Positions 1 through 7,498 of a DNA stretch of 38,788 bases are shown here, in pieces. Where the stretch lies: NCBI RefSeq assembly GCF_947036865.1, contig NZ_CAMQSF010000035.1, forward strand, positions 1 through 38,788, given 5' to 3'. The position numbers and the translations under genes were made by a program. Under the pieces are notes generated by a model. That model saw only the letters and a list, made by a program, of their open reading frames with translations, was not told the origin of the DNA and did not search any database. The DNA comes from an uncultured Caulobacter sp. (lineage in GTDB: Bacteria; Pseudomonadota; Alphaproteobacteria; Caulobacterales; Caulobacteraceae). Within the stretch, counting starts at the first letter, position 1. The number at the start of each line of letters is the position of its first letter.

Positions 1-472
1 CCTCGGCCGAGGCGCTCGCGGCGTCCGGCGCGCTGGCTTCGGTCGGCGCGGCGCGGCGGGCCGTGGCGCGAACCGGGGCGGCGCGCGGCGTGCTGGCGCG
101 AGCGACCGGAGCTGGGGCTGGCGTCTCGTTGGCGGCGACCTCGGTCGGCCGCGGGACCGGCGACGGCGTGGCCTCCGGGGGCAGCGGCGCCTTCAAAGGC
201 GCGGGGCTTTCGGCGGCGGCGGTCTGCAACGATCGCTGGTCCGTCGGCGCTTCATTGCGGTTAGCCGTCATGGCCCAGATCAGGCCGCCGGCGACGACCG
301 CGACGACCGGAACGCCGACCAGAAGCGGCAGGTTGTTCGAGGCCTTGCGGCTCGGCGTGCGGGCATAGACCGGCTGCTGCGGAAACAAAGCCGAAGCATT
401 CGCGTCCGTCGCGACGGCCGGTTCCGCCGCGTCGAAATTGAGCGTCGGGCGGTTGGTGTAAGCGGTGGGCAT
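1..472 (-). CDS. Partial single-pass membrane protein, Ala/Pro-rich, function unknown
   Basis: An open frame on the minus strand begins with ATG at 472 and runs off the left edge, so the C-terminus is missing. About 157 codons are visible. The start has a good ribosome binding site, GGAGG six bases upstream. Residues 1-43 are polar, followed by one hydrophobic segment (about 47-65, rich in Val, Gly and Ala) that looks like a membrane anchor. The rest is an Ala/Pro/Thr-rich low-complexity linker. This suggests a cytoplasmic N-terminus and an extended periplasmic part, with any folded domain lying beyond the window. I do not recognise the family. Overlapping plus-strand frames in this stretch are shadows. 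Confidence 0.75.
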   Translation of the reverse strand, partial: MPTAYTNRPTLNFDAAEPAVATDANASALFPQQPVYARTPSRKASNNLPLLVGVPVVAVVAGGLIWAMTANRNEAPTDQRSLQTAAAESPAPLKAPLPPEATPSPVPRPTEVAANETPAPAPVARASTPRAAPVRATARRAAPTEASAPDAASASAE

Positions 473-608
473 TTCTACCTCCGTGAATGAGCAGTTCGCT
501 GAATCGAACGGCGCGACAACTCAACGGTTCCGCGATCATGAAATGGCGCCGGAACTGACAAGAAATAGCCGTTTTCTGTCGCGCCGCGCGCGGTTCTCTT
601 CCAATAGT

Positions 609-656
609 CTCCCTCCCCTTCATGGGGAGGGTGGCCGCGAAGCGGTCGGGTGGGTC
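609..656 (+). repeat. Palindromic repeat, left copy of inverted pair
   Basis: The copy starts CTCCCTCCCCTTCATGGGGA and continues through two small GC-rich stems to about 656. A near-identical copy lies in the opposite orientation at 1001-1048 (about 5 mismatches over 48 bases). Each copy has internal dyads (CCTCCCC/GGGGAGG and CCGC/GCGG), like REP-type elements. The pair exactly brackets the DUF559 reading frame. Confidence 0.85.
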
Positions 657-662
657 AGCGCC

Positions 663-1067
663 ATGAGCGTGGTTCGCGCGGGGGCTTTTCGAAAGGCTAT
701 GACCTCGGCGGAGGTCAGGCTGTGGATGCGGCTGCGGAAATTGAGGGCGGCCGGCTTTCACATCCGCCGCCAGGCCCCTTTCCGAGGCTACATTCTCGAC
801 TTCGTCTGTTTCGATCGCCGCCTTGTCGTCGAGGTGGACGGTGACCAGCATGGCGAGCCTGAGCAAGCCGTGCACGACGCCCTTCGCGACCAAGTTCTGC
901 GGCGAGAAGGCTTCCAAACCTTGCGTTTCTGGAACCGGGCGGTGCATGAGGATATCGACGCGGTGATGGACGTGATTTGCCATGCCCTCGCCGCCGCGAG
1001 CCCCACCCGGCCGCTCCGCGGCCACCCTCCCCACGAGGGGGAGGGAGGAAGTTTAAGAGATGACTGA
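663..1067 (+). CDS. DUF559 domain protein (Vsr-like endonuclease fold)
   Basis: The product is 134 residues and matches the DUF559 family, small proteins related to very-short-patch-repair and restriction endonuclease folds. Visible family features are an N-terminal [17 protein letters not shown] segment, the [15 protein letters not shown] strand, the acidic VVEVDGDQH motif and the [11 protein letters not shown] segment. The Asp of YILDF and the Glu and Asp of VEVDGDQH are the likely metal-binding residues (inference from the fold). ATG 663 is chosen because it directly precedes the domain; upstream codons would translate the repeat. The last 20 or so residues are encoded by the right-hand repeat copy, and the stop overlaps the gatB start by 8 bases. 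This looks like a cassette inserted just upstream of gatB. Its biological role is unknown. Confidence 0.8.
   Translation: MSVVRAGAFRKAMTSAEVRLWMRLRKLRAAGFHIRRQAPFRGYILDFVCFDRRLVVEVDGDQHGEPEQAVHDALRDQVLRREGFQTLRFWNRAVHEDIDAVMDVICHALAAASPTRPLRGHPPHEGEGGSLRDD
1001..1048 (-). repeat. Palindromic repeat, right copy of inverted pair
   Basis: Read on the minus strand, this copy begins CTCCCTCCCCCTCGTGGGGA and follows the left copy at 609-656 almost base for base. Its outer end on the plus strand reads GAGGGAGGAA, which is the only plausible Shine-Dalgarno sequence for gatB (ATG at 1060). The repeat therefore encodes the end of the DUF559 protein and supplies the translation signal of an essential gene. 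Confidence 0.85.
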
Positions 1068-2562
1068 AGCAACGTCTTCCAAGCAGATCCAAGGCCGCAC
1101 CGGCCCGTGGGAAATGGTCCTCGGTCTCGAGGTGCACGCCCAGGTCGCCAGCAAGTCCAAGCTCTTCTCCGGCGCCGCCGTCGGCTTCGGCGCGGGGCCG
1201 AACGAGCAGGTCAGCCTCGTCGACGCGGCCATGCCGGGCATGCTGCCGGTGCTGAACAGGTTCTGCGTCGAGCAGGCCGTGAAGACCGGCCTTGGCCTGA
1301 AGGCCCAGATCAATCTGAAGAGCCGCTTCGACCGGAAGAACTACTTCTATCCCGACCTGCCGCAGGGCTATCAGATCAGCCAGTTCGACCAGCCGATCGT
1401 CGGCGAGGGCGTGGTGGTCGTCGAGCGCGACGACGGCACGACCTTCGACGTCCGCATCGAGCGTCTGCACCTGGAGCAGGACGCCGGCAAGTCGCTGCAC
1501 GATCAGGATCCGAACGCGACCTATGTCGACCTGAACCGCGCGGGCACGGCGCTGATGGAGATCGTCTCCAAGCCCGACATGCGCACCGCCGAAGAGGCCG
1601 CCGCCTACGTCAAGAAGCTGCGGACGATCCTCGTCTATCTCGGCACCTGCGACGGCGACATGGAGAAGGGCAACCTGCGCGCCGACGTCAACGTCTCGGT
1701 CTGCCGTCCGGGCGACTACGAGAAGTTCCGCGCCACCGGCGACTTCAAGCACCTGGGCACGCGCTGCGAGATCAAGAACGTCAACTCGTACCGCTACATC
1801 CAGCAGGCCATCGAGTACGAGGCCCGTCGCCAGATCGAGATCCTGGAAGACGGCGGCAAGATCGACCAGGAGACCCGCCTGTTCGACCCGAACAAGGGCG
1901 AGACCCGCTCGATGCGCAGCAAGGAAGAGGCGCACGACTACCGCTACTTCCCCGATCCGGACCTGCTGCCGCTGGTGCTGGACCCGGCCTGGGTGAAGTC
2001 GATCGAGGAAACCCTGCCGGAGCTGCCGGACGCCAAGAAGGCGCGCCTGCAGAGCCAGTATGGCCTGTCGGCCTACGACGCCGGCGTGCTGATCATCGAC
2101 GCCGACCGCGCCGACTATTTCGAGGCGGCGGCGAAAGGGCGCGACGCCAAGCTGGTGGCCAACTGGGTGACCAACGAACTGCTGGCCAAGCTGTCGGCGG
2201 CGGGGACCTCGTTCACTGAAACGCCGCTGCCGCACACCGACATCGCCCAGTTGGTCGAGCTGATCGAGAACGGCACCATCTCGTCGAAGATCGCCAAGGA
2301 AGTCTTCGAGCACATGTGGGCCGGCGAGGGCCGTCCCGCCGAGATCGTCGAGAAGCGCGGCCTGGTTCAGATCAACGACACGGGCGCTATCGAGAAGGCC
2401 ATCGACGACCTGATCGCCGGCAATCCCGACAAGGCCGAGGCCGTCAAGGACAAGCCCCAGGCGCTGGGCTGGTTCGTCGGCCAGGTCATGAAGGCCACCG
2501 GCGGCAAGGCCAATCCGGGCACGGTCAACGAGCTGCTGCGCAAGAAGCTCGGCGTCGAATAG
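1060..2562 (+). CDS. gatB: Asp-tRNA(Asn)/Glu-tRNA(Gln) amidotransferase subunit B
   Basis: GatB is the subunit of the GatCAB complex that binds and activates misacylated tRNA; ammonia released by GatA converts Glu-tRNA(Gln) or Asp-tRNA(Asn) to the correct amide. The 500-residue length is normal. Family signatures are clear: GLEVHAQV near the N-terminus, [12 protein letters not shown], the [19 protein letters not shown] block, [22 protein letters not shown] and [20 protein letters not shown]. The C-terminal third (about 350-500) is the helical and YqeY-like tRNA-binding tail ending in VNELLRKKL. Translation probably depends on GGAGG at 1044-1048 inside the flanking repeat, with an 11-base spacer. 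The gene ends at a strong hairpin terminator. gatA and gatC are not in this window. Confidence 0.97.
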   Translation: MTEATSSKQIQGRTGPWEMVLGLEVHAQVASKSKLFSGAAVGFGAGPNEQVSLVDAAMPGMLPVLNRFCVEQAVKTGLGLKAQINLKSRFDRKNYFYPDLPQGYQISQFDQPIVGEGVVVVERDDGTTFDVRIERLHLEQDAGKSLHDQDPNATYVDLNRAGTALMEIVSKPDMRTAEEAAAYVKKLRTILVYLGTCDGDMEKGNLRADVNVSVCRPGDYEKFRATGDFKHLGTRCEIKNVNSYRYIQQAIEYEARRQIEILEDGGKIDQETRLFDPNKGETRSMRSKEEAHDYRYFPDPDLLPLVLDPAWVKSIEETLPELPDAKKARLQSQYGLSAYDAGVLIIDADRADYFEAAAKGRDAKLVANWVTNELLAKLSAAGTSFTETPLPHTDIAQLVELIENGTISSKIAKEVFEHMWAGEGRPAEIVEKRGLVQINDTGAIEKAIDDLIAGNPDKAEAVKDKPQALGWFVGQVMKATGGKANPGTVNELLRKKLGVE

Positions 2563-2585
2563 ATCGATCCGAGCCAGAAACGACG

Positions 2586-2616
2586 AGGGCCCGCGGTGGA
2601 AGCCGCGGGCCCTTCT
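2586..2616. terminator. Rho-independent terminator, probably bidirectional
   Basis: A perfect 10-bp stem (GGGCCCGCGG at 2587-2596, CCGCGGGCCC at 2603-2612) encloses a 6-base loop. It is followed on the plus strand by TTCTTCGTT. It lies 24 bases after the gatB stop and just downstream of the end of the convergent gene, so it can serve both. Confidence 0.85.
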
Positions 2617-2636
2617 TCGTTGATGCGAACGTCTTC

Positions 2637-3023
2637 TTATTGCGGCGTCTGGGGACGCGAGGTGTTGCCGGTCGAGTCCGGCGTCGTGGTCGTGCTGGCG
2701 GCCGGATCCCGATGCTTCTTGTGCTTCTTGGACGTCTTGGCGCTCCGGTCGTCGGCGGTCGTCGCGCGCGACGAGTCGTCGGTAGCGGGCGCGGTGGCCG
2801 AGCTCGGGGTCCCGGCGTCGCTGGCCGGGGCGGCCGTGTCCGGAGAGGTCTGGCTCGTGGTGCTCGACGTCGTGCTCGGCGAGGTGGTCGGCGCCTGGGT
2901 CGTCGGCATCGGCTGAGGATTGGCCGGCGAGGTTTGCGGGAGGGTGGACTGGGCCAAGGCCGCGCCGGCAAAGGCGGCGGTCGCGAGGGCCAGGGCGGCG
3001 GTGGCGGTGCGCAGGGTCTTCAT
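2637..3023 (-). CDS. Small secreted Ser/Thr-rich low-complexity protein
   Basis: ATG 3023 opens a 128-residue frame with a clear Sec signal peptide: MKTLRTA, then a hydrophobic Ala/Leu core, with a likely cleavage after AALAQ at about residue 22. The mature part is almost entirely Ser, Thr, Ala, Pro and Asp, with one basic patch (SAKTSKKHKKHRD) near residue 105. No domain is recognisable, and such tails are typical of unfolded periplasmic or cell-wall-associated proteins. No convincing ribosome binding site precedes the start. A longer upstream frame exists but would bury the signal peptide. The function is unknown. Confidence 0.65.
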   Translation of the reverse strand: MKTLRTATAALALATAAFAGAALAQSTLPQTSPANPQPMPTTQAPTTSPSTTSSTTSQTSPDTAAPASDAGTPSSATAPATDDSSRATTADDRSAKTSKKHKKHRDPAASTTTTPDSTGNTSRPQTPQ

Positions 3024-3155
3024 CGTCGTGGACCGTGTTGCTGCGGCGTCGGACTGTGACGCCGAGTTCAGGCTGGCCCCCCATTGCGGCGCCAATGACT
3101 TCGTAATGAGGCTCTTTGGTCCCATCCGCGGCGGGGCGGGGGCGGCCATGGCGGC

Positions 3156-3189
3156 AAAACGGCGTCCGAGGCAGAACCCAGGACGCCGT
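3156..3189 (-). terminator. Rho-independent terminator of the RcnB-like gene
   Basis: On the minus strand ACGGCGTCC (3189-3181) and GGACGCCGT (3167-3159) form a perfect 9-bp stem with a 13-base loop. The stem ends in a short T run (3159-3156), and the hairpin lies 26 bases after the stop codon at 3215. Confidence 0.75.
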
Positions 3190-3214
3190 CCGCTAAATTC
3201 GAAGTCGTTCAGGT

Positions 3215-3682
3215 CTAGTTGTTGGCGATGACATCGAAGATCAGGCCGGTCGCCACCGCGGCCAGAACGTAGTCATTGCCCGTGCGGTACCAATAGTAGC
3301 CGCGGGGCGGCGGGCGCAGGCGATAGCGGTAGTAGTCGTAGACCACGTAGTCGCGACCCCGATAATAGGGCGGCAGATACGCGCCGCGACGCCAGGCGTT
3401 GTACCCCGGACGGAAGCCCGGACGGCCATAATAGTCGACCGGCGGCGGCCCGTAGGACCAGCGGTTGTTGTAGTAGTAGCCGTTGTGGCGGCCGTAGTCC
3501 CAGCGATCGTCGCGGTCCCAGCCATGGTGGCGGCCGTCATCCCAGCGGCCGCGGTCACGATCCCAATCGCGGTCGCGGTGATCCCACCGGCCCCAGTCCT
3601 GGGCGGCGGCGCTGGTCGCCGTCGCGGCCATCGGTCCGGCCACGGCGGCCACGGCGGCGATCGTGAGCAGCAGACGTTTCAT
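3215..3682 (-). CDS. RcnB-like periplasmic protein
   Basis: ATG 3682 is preceded by GAGGAG at a good distance. The 155-residue product starts with a signal peptide (MKRLLLTIAAVAAVAGPMAA, cleavage near ATSAAAQ). The mature protein begins with Asp/Arg/Trp/His-rich repeats (about 28-65), then a Tyr/Pro/Arg-rich middle (RGAYLPPYYRGRDYVVYDYYRYRLRPP-type pattern). It ends with YYWYRTGNDYVLAAVATGLIFDVI, the hallmark C-terminus of the RcnB family. RcnB proteins are periplasmic factors linked to nickel/cobalt homeostasis in Escherichia coli; many alphaproteobacterial members are uncharacterised. The His/Asp-rich repeats could bind metal (inference). It is a monocistronic unit with its own terminator. 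Confidence 0.8.
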   Translation of the reverse strand: MKRLLLTIAAVAAVAGPMAATATSAAAQDWGRWDHRDRDWDRDRGRWDDGRHHGWDRDDRWDYGRHNGYYYNNRWSYGPPPVDYYGRPGFRPGYNAWRRGAYLPPYYRGRDYVVYDYYRYRLRPPPRGYYWYRTGNDYVLAAVATGLIFDVIANN

Positions 3683-3875
3683 CGGATAGTCTCCTCGTGG
3701 TCGGGCCACGCCGTCGGCGTCGCCAAGAAATTTCCCTCGACCGTGAAACGCAGAATCGTCCTGTTCGGCTGAACCCAGGCTGAACGGGGCCGTCAGGGTT
3801 TCCGGCGCGGAGCCCTTGGCGCGGCGACGCGCGACGGCCATGTTCGGAGAAACGACGATTACGGGAGGAAAGCCG

Positions 3876-4601
3876 ATGAGCCGTCCGATCGACCTCTACT
3901 ACTGGCCCACGCCGAACGGCTGGAAGGTCTCCATCGCCCTGGAGGAGATGGGGCTGCCCTACGCGATGGTCCCGGTGAACATCGGCAAGGGCGAGCAGTT
4001 CCAGCCGGACTTCCTGGCGATCAGCCCCAACAACCGGATGCCGGCCATCGTCGATCATGACGGCCCCGACGGCGAGCCGATCTCGATCTTCGAGTCCGGC
4101 GCCATCCTGCAATACCTCGCTCGCAAGAGCGGCCAGTTCTATGGCCAGACCGAGCGCGAGCGGGTCGAGATCGATCAGTGGGTCATGTGGCAGATGGGCG
4201 GGCTGGGTCCCATGGCCGGGCAGACGCACCATTTCCGTCAATACGCGCCGGCGGTCATCGCCGACCAGCGCCAGATCGCCTACGGCGCCATTCGCTACAC
4301 GAACGAGACCCATCGCCTCTATGGCGTGCTGGAAAAGCGCCTGGCGGGGCGCGACTTCGTCTGCGGCGCGCTGTCGATCGCCGATTTCATGATCTGGCCC
4401 TGGATCGTGCCGTGGAAGAACCAAGGCATCATCCTCGACGAATTCCCCAATCTGAGGGCCTGGTTCGAGCGGGTCGGCGCGCGCGGGGCGGTGCAGAAGG
4501 GTTTCAAGCTGGGCGCCGAACTGCGCTCTCAGGGGCTGCAGGCGTCCGGGCAAGCTGCGGAAGATGCTCGGAGAATCCTGTTTGGCCAGAGGGCGCGTTA
4601 A
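3876..4601 (+). CDS. Glutathione S-transferase, Nu-class/YfcG-like
   Basis: ATG 3876 follows GGGAGG closely; an upstream in-frame start would add 20 unrelated residues. The 241-residue product has a thioredoxin-fold N-terminal domain (1-85) with the TPNGWKVSIALEE motif typical of YfcG/YghU/Ure2p-like enzymes, in which Thr and Asn near the N-terminus replace the catalytic Tyr or Ser. SPNNRMPAIVDH (cis-proline loop) and FESGAILQYLA (gamma-glutamyl binding) follow. The C-terminal helical domain (about 95-210) carries ALSIADFMIWPWI, the N-capping box region. The expected activity is disulfide-bond reductase or peroxidase using glutathione. The gene appears monocistronic; its substrate cannot be told. 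Confidence 0.9.
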   Translation: MSRPIDLYYWPTPNGWKVSIALEEMGLPYAMVPVNIGKGEQFQPDFLAISPNNRMPAIVDHDGPDGEPISIFESGAILQYLARKSGQFYGQTERERVEIDQWVMWQMGGLGPMAGQTHHFRQYAPAVIADQRQIAYGAIRYTNETHRLYGVLEKRLAGRDFVCGALSIADFMIWPWIVPWKNQGIILDEFPNLRAWFERVGARGAVQKGFKLGAELRSQGLQASGQAAEDARRILFGQRAR

Positions 4602-4773
4602 CCCCGTGTATACTGGCCTTTACGCGCAGTAATCACTCTAAATAACCAGTATAATTCGACCTAAGTTCATCATCTTCGCGCGCTTAACTATATATTCAGC
4701 GGCGATGGACTTTTCTGCTCTCGAGCTCAGATCCGTCAGAACGACGGGGCGAGCTCAAGAGAGGAGATGAGCC
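4602..4773 (+). promoter_or_regulatory. AT-rich intergenic region with an inverted repeat and CtrA-like box
   Basis: The 172 bases are AT-rich compared with their surroundings. They contain a perfect 8-bp inverted repeat (TATACTGG at 4609-4616, CCAGTATA at 4646-4653) with 29 bases between the arms. They also contain TTAA-N7-TTCA at 4684-4698, one base off the Caulobacter CtrA consensus TTAA-N7-TTAA. GAGGAG at 4761-4766 is the ribosome binding site of the next gene. Regulatory meaning is inferred only. Confidence 0.35.
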
Positions 4774-5055
4774 ATGATGTCGATGAATGAAGCGCCGCCG
4801 GCCATCGTCGCGACGCTGCCGCTGCCCAAGGCCGATTCCACGGGGGACGAGCTGTTCCGCATGGGGCTGCTGTACTCGACCGGTCAGGGCGGCGCGCCGC
4901 TGGACTACGTGTCGGCCCACATGCTGTTCAACCTGGCCGCCATGCGCGGTTCGGTCGAGGCCAAGGTCTATCGCAAGGAGCTGTCGCAAGAGATGGCCAG
5001 CGAGGATATCGCCGAGGCCCAGCGTCAAGCCCGCCAGTGGCTCGCCCACGGCTGA
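4774..5055 (+). CDS. Small Sel1-repeat (TPR-like) protein
   Basis: The product is 93 residues with a strong ribosome binding site (GAGGAG, 7-base spacer). After a 20-residue leader there is one Sel1-like helix pair (about 22-60): GDELFRMGLLYSTGQGGAPLDYVSAHMLFNLAAMRG matches the spacing of Leu, Gly and Ala residues in Sel1 repeats. The remainder (EAKVYRKELSQEMASEDIAEAQRQARQWL) is a polar helix. No signal peptide is seen, so it is probably cytoplasmic. Sel1 proteins usually mediate protein-protein contacts. It lies next to the convergent hfsD, with a hairpin between them; a link to the holdfast is unproven. Confidence 0.85.
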   Translation: MMSMNEAPPAIVATLPLPKADSTGDELFRMGLLYSTGQGGAPLDYVSAHMLFNLAAMRGSVEAKVYRKELSQEMASEDIAEAQRQARQWLAHG

Positions 5056-5075
5056 ACCCGGCTCGCCGGGTTCAG
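5052..5075. terminator. Hairpin between convergent genes
   Basis: A perfect 10-bp stem CTGAACCCGG / CCGGGTTCAG encloses a CTCG tetraloop and overlaps the Sel1 stop codon. No T run follows, so it is a weak intrinsic terminator or an mRNA end stabiliser for the two convergent transcripts. Confidence 0.6.
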
Positions 5076-5098
5076 GCCGCCCTCCAGCGCGGTGTCCG

Positions 5099-5839
5099 CT
5101 AGCGGACGCTCCCGTTGATGGCGTAGCTGAAGCTGATCGGCAGCAGGTCGCGGAAGTACTGCTGCATGAACAGTCCCGTCTCGGCCGCGCCGCTGCGCGG
5201 CACGTAGACGACATCGAAGCGGCGCAGGGGCACCAGATCCGCGCCGCCCGTGCGGGTCAGACCCGCCAGCATGTCCGCCGTCCGCATCATCGCTCGGCCG
5301 TCCGGGCCGCGGCGGATGATCACCACCTGACTGCGCTTGGCGCTGTTGGTGAAGCTGCCGGCCTGGATGATGGCCCGCAGGGCGTCGCTGTCGCCGGCCA
5401 TGTCATAGACGCCCGGATTCTTGACCTCGCCGCCGACGAAGACCTTGAGCGGCGCGGTGGTCTTGACCGACACCTGGACCACGGGTCGCAGCAGCGTGCC
5501 GGCATAGGCCTGGGCGATCGCGCCCTGAAGCTCGTCGATCGTGCGATCGGCCGCCATCACCGGACGGGCCAGGGGCAGGGTGATGCGGCCGTCGGGCTGC
5601 ACCGTCACCGTCTTGCTCAGTTCCGGCGCCGACGGCACCGCCACTTCCAGCTCATCGCCCGGATAGAAGCGATAAGACGGTTCGTCCTCGCTCCAGTCGG
5701 CATAGCCGATATTGGAGAAATGCGCCGTGGGGCGGGGCGCCGGCGTGATCGGCTCGGCGTCGATATGGCCGCAGGCGGACACCCCGCCGGCCACGAGGAC
5801 CACGGCCATGGCCGTCAGGAAGTGCGTGCGGCTCTGCAT
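5099..5839 (-). CDS. hfsD: HfsD, outer-membrane polysaccharide export lipoprotein (Wza/OPX family)
   Basis: The 246-residue product begins with a lipoprotein signal ending in the lipobox GVSAC, with Cys23 as the lipidation site. Residues about 50-135 form the polysaccharide export domain (YRFYPGDELEVAVPSAPELSKTVTVQPDGRITLPLA pattern). An SLBB-type domain follows (about 137-215: VFVGGEVKNPGVYDM). It is shorter than E. coli Wza, as is usual for reduced OPX proteins. The expected role is holdfast polysaccharide export across the outer membrane together with HfsA and HfsB. It is divergent from hfsA with 85 bases between them. The name rests on gene order matching the C. crescentus holdfast locus (hfsD-A-B-C facing hfsE-F-G-H). 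Confidence 0.9.
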   Translation of the reverse strand: MQSRTHFLTAMAVVLVAGGVSACGHIDAEPITPAPRPTAHFSNIGYADWSEDEPSYRFYPGDELEVAVPSAPELSKTVTVQPDGRITLPLARPVMAADRTIDELQGAIAQAYAGTLLRPVVQVSVKTTAPLKVFVGGEVKNPGVYDMAGDSDALRAIIQAGSFTNSAKRSQVVIIRRGPDGRAMMRTADMLAGLTRTGGADLVPLRRFDVVYVPRSGAAETGLFMQQYFRDLLPISFSYAINGSVR

Positions 5840-5924
5840 GCGGCAAGTCTTAACAGGAATGGGTAACGAACCCTTAAGACCGCCCGCCCCAGGGTGCTGA
5901 CTAGATTGAACCGCCCGGATTCGT
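5840..5924. promoter_or_regulatory. hfsD-hfsA divergent promoter region with a CtrA-like box
   Basis: This 85-base divergent gap holds GTAA-N7-TTAA at 5863-5877, which reads TTAA-N7-TTAC on the minus strand. That is one base from the CtrA full-site consensus. A further TTAAC lies at 5850-5854. Cell-cycle control of holdfast genes would fit, but the match is short and no clear -35/-10 pair is assigned. Confidence 0.4.
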
Positions 5925-7424
5925 ATGTCGACGAGCGCCTGGACCAGCGTGCCGCACGACCCGCCGCCCCTGAGGGCGACGGGCGGCGAGCGCGCGCGCT
6001 ACGCGCCGGCCGATTTCGTCACCCTGCTGTGGCGCGAGCGCGGTCTGATGCTGGTGGTCTTCCTGGTGATCCTGGTGCTGGGCGTCGGCTTCGCCACCAC
6101 GCTGAAGAAGAGCTACACCGCGCAGTCGAGCCTCTTCGTGCGACTTGGCCAGGAATATGTCTACGAGCCGCGCGCTGGCGACGCCGGTCGCGGGGCCGTG
6201 CCGAACAGCGACCAGGTCATCCAGTCCGAAGCCGAGATCCTGGGCAGCGGCGAGCTGCGCGAGCGGGTGATCCGCAAGGTGGGCTTCACCCGCATCTTCC
6301 CGAACGCGGCGCGCAAATACGCGGGCGCGACGCCCGAGGGTAAGCGCAAGCTGATCGCCGAGGGCCGCGACTCGATCGGCAAGAACCTTAAGATCGAGAC
6401 CGCGCCGGACAATTCGATCATCCGCCTGGCCTATCAGCACGAGGATCCCGAAGTCGCCGAGAAGGTGCTGAACACCCTGCTCGAGGAATATCTGATCTAT
6501 CGCCGAACCCTGCTGATCGGCGGCGACAACCGGGTGCTGCAGCGGCAGAAGGACATCTTCTCGCGCAAGCTGGCCGACGCCGACGCGGCCTATCAGTCGT
6601 TTCTGAGCACCAACGACATCGCCGACTTCAACGCGCAGAAGACCGGCCTGACCCAGCTCCAGAGCCAGATCGAGCAGCAGAAGTATTCGGTGGACGCGCA
6701 ACTGCAGGACCGCACCGGCCGCCTGGCCGCCGTCGAGGCCGAGCTGTCGCGCACGCCGCCGGAGACCATTCTGTACCGCGACACCGACATGTCGGCTTCG
6801 ACCAAGCTGGCTCAGCTGAAGCTGGACCGCGAAGGGCTGCTGGCCCGCTACACCCCCAACGCCCAGCCGGTGCAGGACATCAACGCCCAGATCGCCCAGC
6901 TCGAGGCGGGCTTGGCGGCGGGGCGCACGAATGGCGAGGGCGCGCGTCGCAGCGGTCCCAACCCGATCTGGCAGACGCTCCAGACCACGCGCAACGACCT
7001 GCGGGCCGAGGTCGCCGCGTTGCAGAAGGTGCAGGAGACCTACGCCCAGCAGATCACCGACGTGAACAGCCGTCTCCTGCGCCTGGCGCAGCTTGAGCCG
7101 CAGTTCAACGAGCTGTCGCGCGATCGCGACGTGCTGTCGTCGAACGTTCGCGATTTCACCGTCAAGGAACAGCAGGACGAGGCGCAGCGGCAGATGTCGG
7201 CCGAGAGCAGCGACAATATCCGCATCGTCCAGCGCGCCGTGGCGCCGTCGACGGGCAAGAGCCTGAAGAAGCCGGTTCTGATCCTCAGCGTGCTGTTCGC
7301 CGGCTTCACGGCCCTGTGCGTCGGCCTGGTGCGGATGTTCCTGCGTCCGGGCCTCCAGACGCCGGCCTCGGCGTCGCGGACCCTGGGCATGCCGGTGCTG
7401 GCCACGGCCGGGCTCAAGCGGTGA
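5925..7424 (+). CDS. hfsA: HfsA, Wzz/GumC-type polysaccharide co-polymerase
   Basis: The 499-residue product has the Wzz architecture. A short cytoplasmic tail is followed by a first membrane helix at about 40-60 (LMLVVFLVILVLGVGFATTL). A large periplasmic region contains the Wzz fold and long coiled coils (about 190-450, e.g. RLLRLAQLEPQFNELSRDRDVLSSN). A second helix lies near 452-472 (VLILSVLFAGFTALCVGLV). It has no fused kinase domain; that part is supplied by the next gene. It is expected to set chain length and to bridge the inner-membrane polymerase with HfsD. The ribosome binding site is weak. Gene order supports the hfsA name. Confidence 0.92.
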   Translation: MSTSAWTSVPHDPPPLRATGGERARYAPADFVTLLWRERGLMLVVFLVILVLGVGFATTLKKSYTAQSSLFVRLGQEYVYEPRAGDAGRGAVPNSDQVIQSEAEILGSGELRERVIRKVGFTRIFPNAARKYAGATPEGKRKLIAEGRDSIGKNLKIETAPDNSIIRLAYQHEDPEVAEKVLNTLLEEYLIYRRTLLIGGDNRVLQRQKDIFSRKLADADAAYQSFLSTNDIADFNAQKTGLTQLQSQIEQQKYSVDAQLQDRTGRLAAVEAELSRTPPETILYRDTDMSASTKLAQLKLDREGLLARYTPNAQPVQDINAQIAQLEAGLAAGRTNGEGARRSGPNPIWQTLQTTRNDLRAEVAALQKVQETYAQQITDVNSRLLRLAQLEPQFNELSRDRDVLSSNVRDFTVKEQQDEAQRQMSAESSDNIRIVQRAVAPSTGKSLKKPVLILSVLFAGFTALCVGLVRMFLRPGLQTPASASRTLGMPVLATAGLKR

Positions 7425-7498
7425 GCGTTTTGGTCGCCTTTCGCCGACGGGGTTAATGGCGCAAGTTCAACGTTCGTGAGCGCGCGGCGATTCGGTGG

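Noticed and set aside
63..368. 101-codon plus-strand frame at the left edge
   Set aside because: It is the shadow of the minus-strand membrane protein, which has a real start signal and membrane helix.
715..3084. 789-codon minus-strand frame across gatB
   Set aside because: It is the complement of gatB, whose family motifs are unmistakable; long antisense frames are usual at this GC content.
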